Of a stretch of DNA of 64,000 bases, positions 38,948-48,380 are shown piece after piece; within the stretch, counting starts at the first letter, position 1, and every line of letters starts with the position of its first letter. The position numbers and the translations under genes were made by a program. This stretch comes from Paracoccaceae bacterium (GTDB taxonomy: Bacteria; Pseudomonadota; Alphaproteobacteria; Rhodobacterales; Rhodobacteraceae). The stretch covers positions 124,001 through 188,000 of the forward strand of contig JAIXZW010000003.1 of the NCBI GenBank assembly GCA_027489375.1. The letters run 5' to 3'. The notes beneath the pieces were generated by a model. It ran no database searches, had not been told where the DNA came from, and worked only from the letters and a program-made list of their open reading frames with translations.

Positions 38948-41121
38948 TCCGGCTTGCTTTCCTGATGGTCTGGTTCGTGTCGGCCGCCGAGGCGCAGGCG
39001 GTGCGGGTAACGGCGGGCGAGCACGACGATTTCACGCGCGTTGTGCTGCAGTTTCCCGCCGCCGTTGAGTGGCAAGTCGGGCGCAGCGACGAAGGTTACG
39101 AGCTTCGGGTCGAGGGAATGACCCCTCGCTATGATCTGTCGCGTGCATTTGACCTGATCCCGCGGGACAGGCTGGCCTCGCTTTGGGCTGATCCGGAAAG
39201 CGGAGCGTTGCGGGTCGGGGTGGCCTGCGCTTGCCATGCGCTGCCTTTCGCTCTGCGCCCCGATACGGTGGTGATCGACCTGCGCGACGGTGCTCCGCCG
39301 CCGGAATGGGGGTTCGAGGTCGGGTTCGACGGTCGGCGTAGACCGCCCCTGTCGGAAAATCCCGCCGTCGTAGCGACGCGAAACCACCCCGAGGAACGGG
39401 CACCCGTTGTCTTGGGCGACAGCGTCAGACCGGCTTTGGATTGGTTCGATACGGTTTCGGGAGCGCCCGCCGCGCCCGCCGCCCTACCCATGCCTGACCC
39501 GCAGGTCGACGGCGGGCAGCTTCGCGCCTTGCGCGAGACCCTGACCGAGAATTTCGCGCGGGCCGCAACGCAGGATCTTGTCGATCCCGTCGGGAAGATA
39601 GCGCCGTCGGGCGAGGGCGAGGGCGAGGGCGGGGGCGAGGGCGGGGCACCTGCGATGGCCAATGTCCGGCTTGGTGCCGGGCTTGACGTGCGGCCAGCAT
39701 TGGAAGACGCGCCCGATCTTGCCTCCGACGGGCAGATTTGTCCCGAAGATGAGACACTTGCGGTACAGGATTGGGGCGATGCACGTCCGATCCACGAACA
39801 GATGGCAGACGGGACGGCAAGCCTTGCGGGTGAGTTCGACCGCACCCAGCCCGATGCGCTGTATCGGGCGGTCCGGTTCCAGTTGTTCCTTGGTTTCGGG
39901 GCAGAGGCGCGGGGGTTGATGCGCGCATTCGACGGGCCGTTGCCCGATGCGCCGTTGTGGGAGGCCCTGTCGCGGTTGGTCGATGGCGAGCCGGACGCGG
40001 ACGGTGCCTTCAAGGGGCTTGCGGGCTGCGACGGTCCGGCTGCGCTTTGGGCGACCGTGGCGGACCCGTCGCTTTCCTTGGCCGGGGTGAACACCCAGGC
40101 CCTGTTGCGGGCCTTTTCGGCATTGCCGCCGCATCTGCGCACCGGGATCGGCCCGCCCTTGGCCGAAAGGTTCATCGCGGCCGGTGATCGTGTGACCGCG
40201 CAAGCGCTTTCCGATGCGCTGTTGCGCCCGAGCGGGACGGATGATGCGCGCAGGACGGCGCTGATGGAGGTTCGTTTCCGCATGGACGCGGGCGACCTTG
40301 GCGGAGCGGATGCCGCGCTTGCGCCGCTGGTGGCCGATCCCGGTCCGCTGGCGGCGGACATTCTGGCGACGCGGATCGACCTTGCCGCACTGACCGGAGC
40401 GCCGGTTGACGGGGCCACGGTCACGGCGCTGGAGGCCATGCTGAGCGAGGCGGGTGGAGAGGATGCCATCGTCCTGCGGCGGGCTTTGGTGCTTGGGCAC
40501 GCGATGTCCGGTGCTTTTGACGAGGCGTTTCGCCTGCTGCCCGAAAGCCCCGCGACGCGGGCCGATCTGTGGCGCGTGCTGGCCGAAAAGGGCCCTGACG
40601 AGGCGCTGTTGCATCACGCCCTGACTGCCGATGCCGCCGAGCGGGCCGAGATTGCCGTCGATACCCGCCGCAGGGTGGCCGAGCGGCTTCTTACGCTTGG
40701 TTTCCCCGAGGCGACGCAAGCTTGGGCCGGAGCGGACGACCCGCTGCTGTCCGCCCGCGCCGCGCTGCTTTTGGGCCAGCCTGCACAGGTCTTGCAGATC
40801 CTTGGTCCGGCGGATGGTGACGAGGCGCGCAAGCTCAAGGCTGAAGCGCTGTTGCAGGTGGATTCGGAAGCGGCGGTTCCCGAATTCGGAGCGCTCGGCG
40901 ATACCGAGGCGGAACAAAGGGCGGCCCGCCTTGCCAATGCGTGGCCTGAACTTGCGGCAAAGGGTGCCGGGCCGTGGCGCAAGGTTGCCGAAGCCTTGGC
41001 GACGCCCGACGCGCCTGACCAGACACTGGCCCGAAGCCGTGCGCTTGCCGACAGTGCCGCGGAAACCCGTGCGGCTATCGAAAACCTGCTGGAATCGGTG
41101 CCATCGCCCGAGGCGCAATAA
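38944..41121 (+). CDS. large periplasmic protein of unknown function, AMIN-like N-terminus and helical (TPR-like) C-terminal half
   Basis: 725-aa ORF overlapping motA stop; signal peptide MIRLAFLMVWFVSAAEAQA; VRVTAGEHDDFTRVVLQFPAAVEWQVGRSDEGYELRVEG resembles AMIN domains. Confidence 0.7.
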   Translation: MIRLAFLMVWFVSAAEAQAVRVTAGEHDDFTRVVLQFPAAVEWQVGRSDEGYELRVEGMTPRYDLSRAFDLIPRDRLASLWADPESGALRVGVACACHALPFALRPDTVVIDLRDGAPPPEWGFEVGFDGRRRPPLSENPAVVATRNHPEERAPVVLGDSVRPALDWFDTVSGAPAAPAALPMPDPQVDGGQLRALRETLTENFARAATQDLVDPVGKIAPSGEGEGEGGGEGGAPAMANVRLGAGLDVRPALEDAPDLASDGQICPEDETLAVQDWGDARPIHEQMADGTASLAGEFDRTQPDALYRAVRFQLFLGFGAEARGLMRAFDGPLPDAPLWEALSRLVDGEPDADGAFKGLAGCDGPAALWATVADPSLSLAGVNTQALLRAFSALPPHLRTGIGPPLAERFIAAGDRVTAQALSDALLRPSGTDDARRTALMEVRFRMDAGDLGGADAALAPLVADPGPLAADILATRIDLAALTGAPVDGATVTALEAMLSEAGGEDAIVLRRALVLGHAMSGAFDEAFRLLPESPATRADLWRVLAEKGPDEALLHHALTADAAERAEIAVDTRRRVAERLLTLGFPEATQAWAGADDPLLSARAALLLGQPAQVLQILGPADGDEARKLKAEALLQVDSEAAVPEFGALGDTEAEQRAARLANAWPELAAKGAGPWRKVAEALATPDAPDQTLARSRALADSAAETRAAIENLLESVPSPEAQ
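39609..39647 (+). repeat. Imperfect tandem gggcga hexamers encoding GEGEGEGGGEGG
   Basis: gggcgagggcgagggcgagggcgggggcgagggcgg. Confidence 0.9.
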
Positions 41122-41177
41122 CGGTTGCGAAAGATTCGGCGGGTAGTCTGCACCTGCGCAACCCAGAAGGGGCAGGG

Positions 41178-41828
41178 ATGAAACTCGTCTTCGCTTTTGG
41201 ACTTATCGGCAGTGCGGCACAGGCCGCCACGGTCTGTGATGATGCGGCCCGACACGCGGCAGAGCTGAGCGGCGTGCCGCTGCCGATCCTGACGGCGATC
41301 ACACGGGTGGAGACGAATACAAGGCGGAACGGGACGCCCGGACCCTGGCCCTGGACGCTGAACCACGCCGGCAAGGGTGAGTGGTTCGATTCGCCCGAAG
41401 ACGCCTTGGACCGGATGGCGGTGTTGGCCGGGACGGGCGCGAGTTTCGATGTCGGGTGCTTCCAGATCAACACGCGTTGGCACGGCGCGGCTTTCGGATC
41501 GGCGGAAGAAATGATCGAGCCGGAAACCAATGCGCGGTACGCCGCGACCTATCTGCTGGAGCTGTTTGCCGAAACGGGCGACTGGAAGGCCGCCGTGGCG
41601 GCGTATCATTCCCGCGATCCGGATCGCGGGGCGGGGTATGCCGAAAAGGTCGCTGCGGTGATGCGCCGTTCCGATACGCCCGTAGCGCCTGCCGATGCCG
41701 CCGCAGGGACGGCAGCCGCCGTCCAGCCGCGGGCGAACCATTTCCCGCTTCTGCTGGCGGGCGACCCGATCAGCGAGGGTTCGCTTTTCGGCGTGTCAGG
41801 GCAACGCGCGCCATTGGTCGGACCGTAG
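41178..41828 (+). CDS. lytic transglycosylase (SLT domain) protein
   Basis: Signal peptide; LPILTAITRVETN...DVGCFQINTRWHG...NARYAATYLLELFAETGDWKAAVAAYHSRDP. Confidence 0.88.
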   Translation: MKLVFAFGLIGSAAQAATVCDDAARHAAELSGVPLPILTAITRVETNTRRNGTPGPWPWTLNHAGKGEWFDSPEDALDRMAVLAGTGASFDVGCFQINTRWHGAAFGSAEEMIEPETNARYAATYLLELFAETGDWKAAVAAYHSRDPDRGAGYAEKVAAVMRRSDTPVAPADAAAGTAAAVQPRANHFPLLLAGDPISEGSLFGVSGQRAPLVGP

Positions 41829-41829
41829 C

Positions 41830-43881
41830 ATGACATTGCCCGCCCTTGCCCTGCTGTTCCGGCCGACCGTGCTTTTGGCGCTGGCCTTGATGGCAGTCAT
41901 TGCCATGATGGTTCTGCCCGTTCCGGCGTGGCTGCTCGACCTTGGTCTGGCGCTGTCTTTCGCGCTGGCGATCCTGATGTTGACGGTGACGCTGTTCATC
42001 GAACGGCCGCTGGATTTTTCGGCCTTTCCCACCATCCTTCTCGCCTCGCTTCTGCTGCGTCTGGCGCTGAACGTCTCGTCCACCAAGCTGATCATCGCCG
42101 AGGGGCATCGCGGCACCGATGCGGCCGGGCATGTGATCGAGGGGTTTGCCAATTTCGTGATGGGCGGCGACGTGCTGCTTGGGCTGGTGATCTTTGTCGT
42201 CATCCTGATCGTCAACTTCATCGTCATCACCAAGGGTGCGGGCCGCATGGCCGAGGTGGGCGCACGCTTCGCGCTTGACGGTATGCCCGGTCGGCAACTG
42301 GCGATCGACGCGGATGTCGCCGCCGGTGCCATCGACCATGCCGAGGCGAAATTGCGGCGCGAGAGGGAGCTGGCAGAGACCACGTTCTTCGGTTCGCTGG
42401 ACGGGGCGTCCAAGTTCGTGAAGGGCGACGCGGTTGCAGGTCTTCTCATCACCGTTCTCAACCTTGTCGTGGGGCTGTTCGTCGGGACGATGTTCCACGG
42501 GTTGCCGGTTGGCGCGGCTTTCGAAACCTATGCGATCCTGACCGTCGGCGACGGACTGGTCACGCAAATTCCTGCGGTGGTGATATCGGTTGCGACTGCC
42601 CTGCTGCTGGCGCGGGGCGGCGGTTCGGGGGCGGCGGATGTGTCGTTCTTTGCGCAACTTGGCCGATATCCCTCGGCGCTCGGCACGGTGGCGGGGTTGC
42701 TGGGTCTGTTCGCGCTTGTGCCGGGCTTGCCAGCCTTGCCCTTTCTGGCGGGCGCGTGCGGTTTGGGGTTCATGGCTTGGCGTGGCAGCCGGCCGAAAGC
42801 GGCGGAGCCTGCGAAGGCGGTCGAACCCGCACGTCCCCGACCCTTGGGCGACATGCTGGATTTCGACGAATTGCATATCGAGTTCGCCCCCGATCTTGTG
42901 GCGATGGCGCTGGACCCTGCCACGGGACTGGAGGCGCGGGTCGGCAACATGCGCGGGCACATTGCGGCCGGTTATGGCTTCATCCTGCCGGAAATCCGGC
43001 TGACCGACGAGGCGGCACTTCCCTCCGGCTCCTATCGCATCAGGATACAGGGGGTGGAGCGGGTGCGCGACCGGCTTTATCCCGATCTGGTGCTTGTGCT
43101 GCTGGCGGAGGGTGCGCCGGCACCGCCCGGCACCGATGTGCGCGAGCCGGTCTTCGGCGCACCGGCTCGCTGGATCAACCCGGACCGGCAAGAGGATGCG
43201 GCACTTGCCGGTCTGACGGTCGTTTCCCCGCCCGAGGTGTTGGCGACGCATCTCCTCGAAACGATCCGCGCCAACTTGCCGCGGCTGCTTTCCCTGCGCG
43301 GGCTACGCCGTTTGCTTGATGAATTCGCCAACGTCTCCGACCCCGACCGCGCGCAGGCGAACCGCCGGTTGCTTGACGAAATGATCCCCGACAAGGTGCC
43401 GCAAGACCTGTTGCTGACGGTCCTGCGGCTGTTGCTGGACGAGCGCGTGTCGGTCCGCAACCTGCCGCTCATCCTCGAGGCGATTGCCGAGTCCCGTGGG
43501 CTTGGCCAGGCCGAGGCGGTGGCCGACCATGTGCGCCAGAGGCTTGGCTTCCAGATCACGGCGGAGTTGCGTCGCGAGGACGGGACGGTCCCGCTTTTGC
43601 AGCTTGCCCCCGAATGGGAGAAGACCTTCGGCCAGTATCAGACCGAAGGGAAAGAGGTGGGGTTGCCGCCCGAGCTATTCGCCCGCCTTGCGAATGCCGT
43701 GGCCGAGCGATTGGCAAAGCTGGCCGAGGGCGGCACGCAGGCCGCTTTGGTCACGTCGGCGCACAGACGGAGGTTCCTGCGGACGGTGACGGCGGCGAAG
43801 GGGCTGGCTGTGCCGGTCCTTGCCTATGAAGAGATCGGACCGGATGTGCGCCCTGCGCTGATGGGGCAGGTGGCGGCGTGA
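41830..43881 (+). CDS. flhA: flagellar export apparatus protein FlhA
   Basis: DFSAFPTILLASLLLRLALNVSSTKLII; GAGRMAEVGARFALDGMPGRQLAIDADVAAGAI. Confidence 0.97.
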   Translation: MTLPALALLFRPTVLLALALMAVIAMMVLPVPAWLLDLGLALSFALAILMLTVTLFIERPLDFSAFPTILLASLLLRLALNVSSTKLIIAEGHRGTDAAGHVIEGFANFVMGGDVLLGLVIFVVILIVNFIVITKGAGRMAEVGARFALDGMPGRQLAIDADVAAGAIDHAEAKLRRERELAETTFFGSLDGASKFVKGDAVAGLLITVLNLVVGLFVGTMFHGLPVGAAFETYAILTVGDGLVTQIPAVVISVATALLLARGGGSGAADVSFFAQLGRYPSALGTVAGLLGLFALVPGLPALPFLAGACGLGFMAWRGSRPKAAEPAKAVEPARPRPLGDMLDFDELHIEFAPDLVAMALDPATGLEARVGNMRGHIAAGYGFILPEIRLTDEAALPSGSYRIRIQGVERVRDRLYPDLVLVLLAEGAPAPPGTDVREPVFGAPARWINPDRQEDAALAGLTVVSPPEVLATHLLETIRANLPRLLSLRGLRRLLDEFANVSDPDRAQANRRLLDEMIPDKVPQDLLLTVLRLLLDERVSVRNLPLILEAIAESRGLGQAEAVADHVRQRLGFQITAELRREDGTVPLLQLAPEWEKTFGQYQTEGKEVGLPPELFARLANAVAERLAKLAEGGTQAALVTSAHRRRFLRTVTAAKGLAVPVLAYEEIGPDVRPALMGQVAA

Positions 43882-44636
43882 TCGAGGAATTGGCAGATCC
43901 GGCAGGGATCATGAACGGCCTTCTGCCCGCGGCTGTCCTGACGTTTCTGCGCGTCGGGGCCGTGATGGCCTTGCTGCCCGCCTTTGGCGAACAATCGGTT
44001 CCGGCGCGGCTGCGGCTGGTTCTTGCGCTGGCCTTCACGGCGGTCATCTTTCCCGCTGTCGTCGGGCGGTATCCGAGCGGTGTGATGCTTTTGCCCGCCT
44101 TGGGCGAGGTGCTGTCCGGCCTGCTGATCGGCATGACGTTGCGGTGTCTTGTGCTTGCGCTGCAGACCGCGGGCGCGGTGGCAGGACAGTCAGCCTCGTT
44201 GTCGCAACTGTTTTCGACGGCAGGCGCGGAGCCGCAACCTGCGATGGCGACACTGTTGACCCTGGGCGGTCTGGCACTTGCAGCCCAGGCGGGGTTGCAT
44301 GTGCGGGCGGCCGAATTGCTGATCCTGTCTTACGACCTGTTGCCTGCGGGCGGGATTCCGCAGGCGGCGGATGTCGCAAGGTTCGGAACGGCGCAGGGCG
44401 CACGCGCCTTGGCGCTTGCGTTCTCACTTGCCGCGCCCTTCGTCATTGCTTCGGTGCTCTGGAATGTGGCGCTTGGGGTCCTTAACCGTGCGATGCCGCA
44501 GTTGATGGTCTCGTTCATCGGCGCGCCGGCGCTGTCGCTGGGTGCATTGGCGATGTTTGCGATTGCCGCACCCCTGATGCTTGGCGCGTGGCTCGACGCA
44601 TTCGATGCGACCTTGCGGAACCCCTTTGCACCATGA
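43878..44636 (+). CDS. fliR: flagellar export protein FliR
   Basis: FLRVGAVMALLPAFGEQSVPARLRLVLALAFTAVIFP; LGEVLSGLLIGMTLRCL. Confidence 0.92.
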   Translation: MIEELADPAGIMNGLLPAAVLTFLRVGAVMALLPAFGEQSVPARLRLVLALAFTAVIFPAVVGRYPSGVMLLPALGEVLSGLLIGMTLRCLVLALQTAGAVAGQSASLSQLFSTAGAEPQPAMATLLTLGGLALAAQAGLHVRAAELLILSYDLLPAGGIPQAADVARFGTAQGARALALAFSLAAPFVIASVLWNVALGVLNRAMPQLMVSFIGAPALSLGALAMFAIAAPLMLGAWLDAFDATLRNPFAP

Positions 44637-45706
44637 GCGAGTCCGAGGACAAACCGCACGATCCATCGCAGAAGCGGCTCGACGATGCGCGCAAGCGGGG
44701 CGAGATTGCGCGGTCGGTCGATCTGTTGACGGCTTCGGCCTATGCGGGGCTTCTGGCGGCGGGTCTTGCGTTCGGTCCGGCCGTCGCGCTTCAGGCGGCA
44801 GGGGCGGCCACCGCACTTCTTGCGCAGGCGGAGAGCTTGGCTCCGCAGGTCATGGCAAGCGGTGCCCATGCGATGCACCCGTTGGCGAGTTCGGTTGCGT
44901 TGCCGCTTCTGCCCTTTTTTCTTTTGCCTGCGGTGGGGGTGGTGCTGGCATTGGTGGTGCAACGGTCGGTTCTTTTCACGCCGGAGAAGCTTTCCCCCAA
45001 GTTGTCCCGCATCAATCCGGTCGCCGCCTTCGGCCAGAAGTTCGGTGTCGACGGATTGGTGGATTTTGCGAAGAGCACGGCCAAGCTATGTGCGACCGGA
45101 GCGGCGCTTTGGTGGTATCTGGCGCGGCACGCGGAGGATCTTTTCGCAACGATCTCTCTCGACCCTGCGCAGGGGGTCGGGATTATGTTGCGACTGACAC
45201 TCGGATTTCTGGTGGTGGTGCTGGCGATCTCGGTCGTTTTCGGGGCGGCGGATTATCTGTGGCAGGTGCTGCGCCATCGGGCACGCAACCGGATGTCGCG
45301 GCAGGAGCTGGTCGAGGAACAGAAGGACGCCGAGGGCGATCCGCACTTCAAACAGCATCGTCGACAGAGGGGTCAGGACATCGCGCTGAACCGCATGCTG
45401 CGCGATGTCGAAACGGCCGATGTGGTAGTGGTCAACCCGACGCATTACGCCGTTGCCCTGAAATGGAACCGTGCCAAGCGGCAAGCGCCCGTCTGCGTTG
45501 CGAAAGGGGTCGATGAGATTGCCGCCGCGATCCGTGCGCGGGCGGCCGAACATGGGGTGCCGATCCACCGCGATCCTCCGACGGCGCGGGCGATCCATGC
45601 CAGCGTCAGGTTGGGCGAACCGATCCGGCCGGATCACTATCGCGCGGTCGCCGCGGCGATCCGGTTTGCCGAAGCCATGCGCAAACGGGCAGGGAGAACG
45701 CGATGA
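44633..45706 (+). CDS. flhB: flagellar export protein FlhB
   Basis: DPSQKRLDDARKRGEIARSVDL; autocleavage motif VVVNPTHYAVALKWNR. Confidence 0.95.
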   Translation: MSESEDKPHDPSQKRLDDARKRGEIARSVDLLTASAYAGLLAAGLAFGPAVALQAAGAATALLAQAESLAPQVMASGAHAMHPLASSVALPLLPFFLLPAVGVVLALVVQRSVLFTPEKLSPKLSRINPVAAFGQKFGVDGLVDFAKSTAKLCATGAALWWYLARHAEDLFATISLDPAQGVGIMLRLTLGFLVVVLAISVVFGAADYLWQVLRHRARNRMSRQELVEEQKDAEGDPHFKQHRRQRGQDIALNRMLRDVETADVVVVNPTHYAVALKWNRAKRQAPVCVAKGVDEIAAAIRARAAEHGVPIHRDPPTARAIHASVRLGEPIRPDHYRAVAAAIRFAEAMRKRAGRTR

Positions 45707-46023
45707 CCGCCGACCCGAGACTGCCACGCCTTGCCACCCTTGCCGCCTTGCTGCGCGACCATCACCTGATGCGGTTGCAACAGGCTGTGGCCCGAAAGGA
45801 GCGGGCTGTTTTGCTGCGCGAGGGGTTGGTGGCGAAGGGCAGCGATGACGCGGCGGCCTTTCAGGCACAGGCGACCTATGGGCGCTGGGCCGAAGCCAGT
45901 TACCGCAGCCTGAGCGCCGAGATCGAGCGCCACGATGCCGAGGTGGCGGACCGCTTGGCGACGGCGCGTCTCGCCTTTGCCCGTGCACGGGTTCTTGAGC
46001 GGTTGAAGGATCAGCTATCCTGA
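45703..46023 (+). CDS. small helical flagellar-cluster protein, possibly FliJ-like
   Basis: 106-aa predicted coiled coil, ATGA coupling with flhB; position and helical content only. Confidence 0.55.
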   Translation: MTADPRLPRLATLAALLRDHHLMRLQQAVARKERAVLLREGLVAKGSDDAAAFQAQATYGRWAEASYRSLSAEIERHDAEVADRLATARLAFARARVLERLKDQLS

Positions 46024-46460
46024 CGCACGATCTCGACGATCAGAACATCGCTCACCCCTTCGGGAAGGATGCCTTGTGCGACTTCGAGAAGGGCGCGGCG
46101 CAGAAGGACGAGGTTCGCCCCGTCGGTGAAGGAACCGCGGAAGCCGCCTGCGTTGGAATGGTCGAAGAGGACCTGAAGGAAGGCGTCGCGCAGCTTCGGC
46201 TCGACATCGTAGACCTTTTCCGACGTGCCGGTTGGCACTTCGAGGCTGAGTGAAAGGATCACCATCGACACCACGCGCCCCTGCTCAAGAACGGGCACGA
46301 CGAACTGGTTGTTCAGTTTCGCGTAATCGGGCGGGGCGACCGGCTCTTCCGGTGTTTCTTCGGCTGCGGGTTCCTCGTGAGGGCGAAGGACATAGCCCGC
46401 CGCCCCGCCGCCAAGCAAGGCGATGAGACCCACGATCAGGGGGAGCAGCTTTCCGAGCAT
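46011..46460 (-). CDS. second FliL-like protein
   Basis: MLGKLLPLIVGLIALLGGGAAGYVLRP TM; VSMVILSLSLEVP...VEPKLRDAFLQVLFDHSNAGGF...VSDVLIVEIVRQDS. Confidence 0.8.
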   Translation of the reverse strand: MLGKLLPLIVGLIALLGGGAAGYVLRPHEEPAAEETPEEPVAPPDYAKLNNQFVVPVLEQGRVVSMVILSLSLEVPTGTSEKVYDVEPKLRDAFLQVLFDHSNAGGFRGSFTDGANLVLLRRALLEVAQGILPEGVSDVLIVEIVRQDS

Positions 46461-47179
46461 CAGAAGGGCAACACGATATCGGCCACCTGCTGGCCGTAGC
46501 GGGGTTGCTGGACATCGGTGATCTGCCCGCGTCCGCCGTATGAAATCTGCGCCCCCGCGATCTTGTCATAGGTGACTTCGTTATGACGCGAGACGTCGAT
46601 GGGGCGGACATAGCCCGAGACCAGAAGTTCGCGCAGTTCGAAGTTCACGCGCACCTCTTGCCGCCCCTCGATCCGCAGGACGCCGTTGGGCAGTTGCTCG
46701 ACGACCGTTGCCGCGACGCGGAGGGTAAGCTTTTCGGCGCGGCTGACCGATCCGTCGCCCTGATAGCTCGAGGAGGACGTGGTTTCCGCGGCATCGGCAA
46801 GGGTCGCACCGTCGGGCAGCAACTGGTCCACCCGCTGGGGGATACCGAAAAGCGAAGGGATGCCCATGCTTTCCGCGCCCTGGCGGCTGCGGCCCGTGCT
46901 GTTGGAGATTTTCGCGGAATCGTCGATTTCGATCACCACGGTCAGGATGTCGCCGCGCTGGGCGGCGCGGCTGTCGCCGAAAAGCGCCCCGCGTTCGGCC
47001 GACCAGAGTGACGAGCCCTTGCTCGGCCCGCCTTGGCCCGATGCGGCGGGGAGGGGTGCGGAATACATCGCATGGTGCTGGTTCGACCCTTCGAGAGGTT
47101 CGAAGCCGGGGGCGCGGCCCACCTGTTCCATCCGTGCACATCCCGCACAGGCGAGTGTCAACATCAGCATCCAGCGCAT
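46460..47179 (-). CDS. flgH: flagellar L-ring protein FlgH
   Basis: Lipoprotein signal LACAGC; SLWSAERGALFGDSRAAQRGDILTVVIEIDDSAKISNST; VNFELRELLVSGYVRPIDVSRHNEVTYDKIAGAQISYGGRG. Confidence 0.95.
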   Translation of the reverse strand: MRWMLMLTLACAGCARMEQVGRAPGFEPLEGSNQHHAMYSAPLPAASGQGGPSKGSSLWSAERGALFGDSRAAQRGDILTVVIEIDDSAKISNSTGRSRQGAESMGIPSLFGIPQRVDQLLPDGATLADAAETTSSSSYQGDGSVSRAEKLTLRVAATVVEQLPNGVLRIEGRQEVRVNFELRELLVSGYVRPIDVSRHNEVTYDKIAGAQISYGGRGQITDVQQPRYGQQVADIVLPF

Positions 47180-47595
47180 GGGGCACCCCTGACTTCGATG
47201 GTTCCATCGGCCATGATCCGGCCGGTGATCGTGGTTTTCGATCCGGTGTTGAGGACGCGGATCTCGTCGCCCTCGGTCCCGGTGCCGAGGGCGCGGCCTT
47301 CGGCGTGGATGGCAAGTGTGCCCGTGGTGTAAAGCAGTGCGACGTTCTGGTTGCGCTTCACGATCATGGCGGGGCCAAGGTCGGACGGTCGCAGGGCGCG
47401 GCCGGCATAGACGGTGACGCGGGCGGTTTGTCCGATCGCATCGGCAAGGGCGCCCAGCGCATCGGGGATGGGCATGTCGACCAGCGCCACATCCCGCGCC
47501 GTGACGAGGGCACCTGCGGTGATCTGGCGCGTGGCAACGACGCTATCGGCCTGTGCGGCAGTGGGCAGGAGCAGAAGGATCAGCCAGCGCATCAT
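47164..47595 (-). CDS. flgA: flagellar P-ring assembly chaperone FlgA
   Basis: Signal peptide, SAF-like ARDVALVDMP...TVYAGRALRPSDLGPAMIVKRNQNVALLYTTGTLAIHAEGRAL. Confidence 0.9.
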   Translation of the reverse strand: MMRWLILLLLPTAAQADSVVATRQITAGALVTARDVALVDMPIPDALGALADAIGQTARVTVYAGRALRPSDLGPAMIVKRNQNVALLYTTGTLAIHAEGRALGTGTEGDEIRVLNTGSKTTITGRIMADGTIEVRGAPCAGC

Positions 47596-48377
47596 CGCAC
47601 CTGCGTGGTGGCGGACAGCATCTGGTCGGCGGCGGTCAGCACCTTGGCGTTCAGTTCGTATCCGCGCTGCGCCTTGATGAGTTCGGTCACTTCGCGCACG
47701 GCATCGACGGAACTTTCCTCGAGATAGCCCTGGCGGAGTGTGCCGAAACCCTCGGCCCCCGGTGTGCCGATCTGCACGGGGCCGGAGGCGGCGCTTTCGA
47801 GGAAGAGGTTGGAGCCGATCGCCTCGAGTCCCTTTTCGTTGGAGAAGGCGGCGAGGGTGAGTTGGCCGAGGAGTTGTGGCTGCGTCTGGTTCAGGAAATA
47901 GGCGTATACCTCGCCATTCGCGTTGATCGAGATGCTGCGCGCATCGTCGGGGATGGTCATGCCGGGGGCGACGGGGTGGCCGTCAGAGGTGACGATCTGC
48001 CCGTCGGCGCTGCGGCGGAGCGAACCGTCGCGGGTATAGGCTGCGGCACCCGAGGGAAGGGTGACTTCGATATAGCCGCGCCCTTCGATTGCAAGATCGA
48101 GGTCGCCGCCGGTCTGGGTGAGCGATCCCTGGGAGAGCACGACCGAAACGGCGGCAGGGCGCACGCCGAGGCCAAGCTGGATGCCCGTCGGCAGCATGGT
48201 GCCGTCTTCGGCCGTGACCGTGCCGGGGCGGGCCATCTGCTGATACATCAGGTCGGCGAAATCGGCGCGGCGGGCGTTGTAGCCCGTGGTCGACATGTTG
48301 GCGAGGTTGTTGGACACGACATCGACGCGCATCTGCTGCGCCGACATGCCGGTAGCCGCGATTTGCAGGGCTTTCAT
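47592..48377 (-). CDS. flgG: flagellar distal rod protein FlgG
   Basis: MKALQIAATGMSAQQMRVDVVSNNLANMSTTGYNARRADF; LEESSVDAVREVTELIKAQRGYELNAKVLTAADQMLSATTQVR. Confidence 0.95.
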   Translation of the reverse strand: MKALQIAATGMSAQQMRVDVVSNNLANMSTTGYNARRADFADLMYQQMARPGTVTAEDGTMLPTGIQLGLGVRPAAVSVVLSQGSLTQTGGDLDLAIEGRGYIEVTLPSGAAAYTRDGSLRRSADGQIVTSDGHPVAPGMTIPDDARSISINANGEVYAYFLNQTQPQLLGQLTLAAFSNEKGLEAIGSNLFLESAASGPVQIGTPGAEGFGTLRQGYLEESSVDAVREVTELIKAQRGYELNAKVLTAADQMLSATTQVR

Positions 48378-48380
48378 GGA

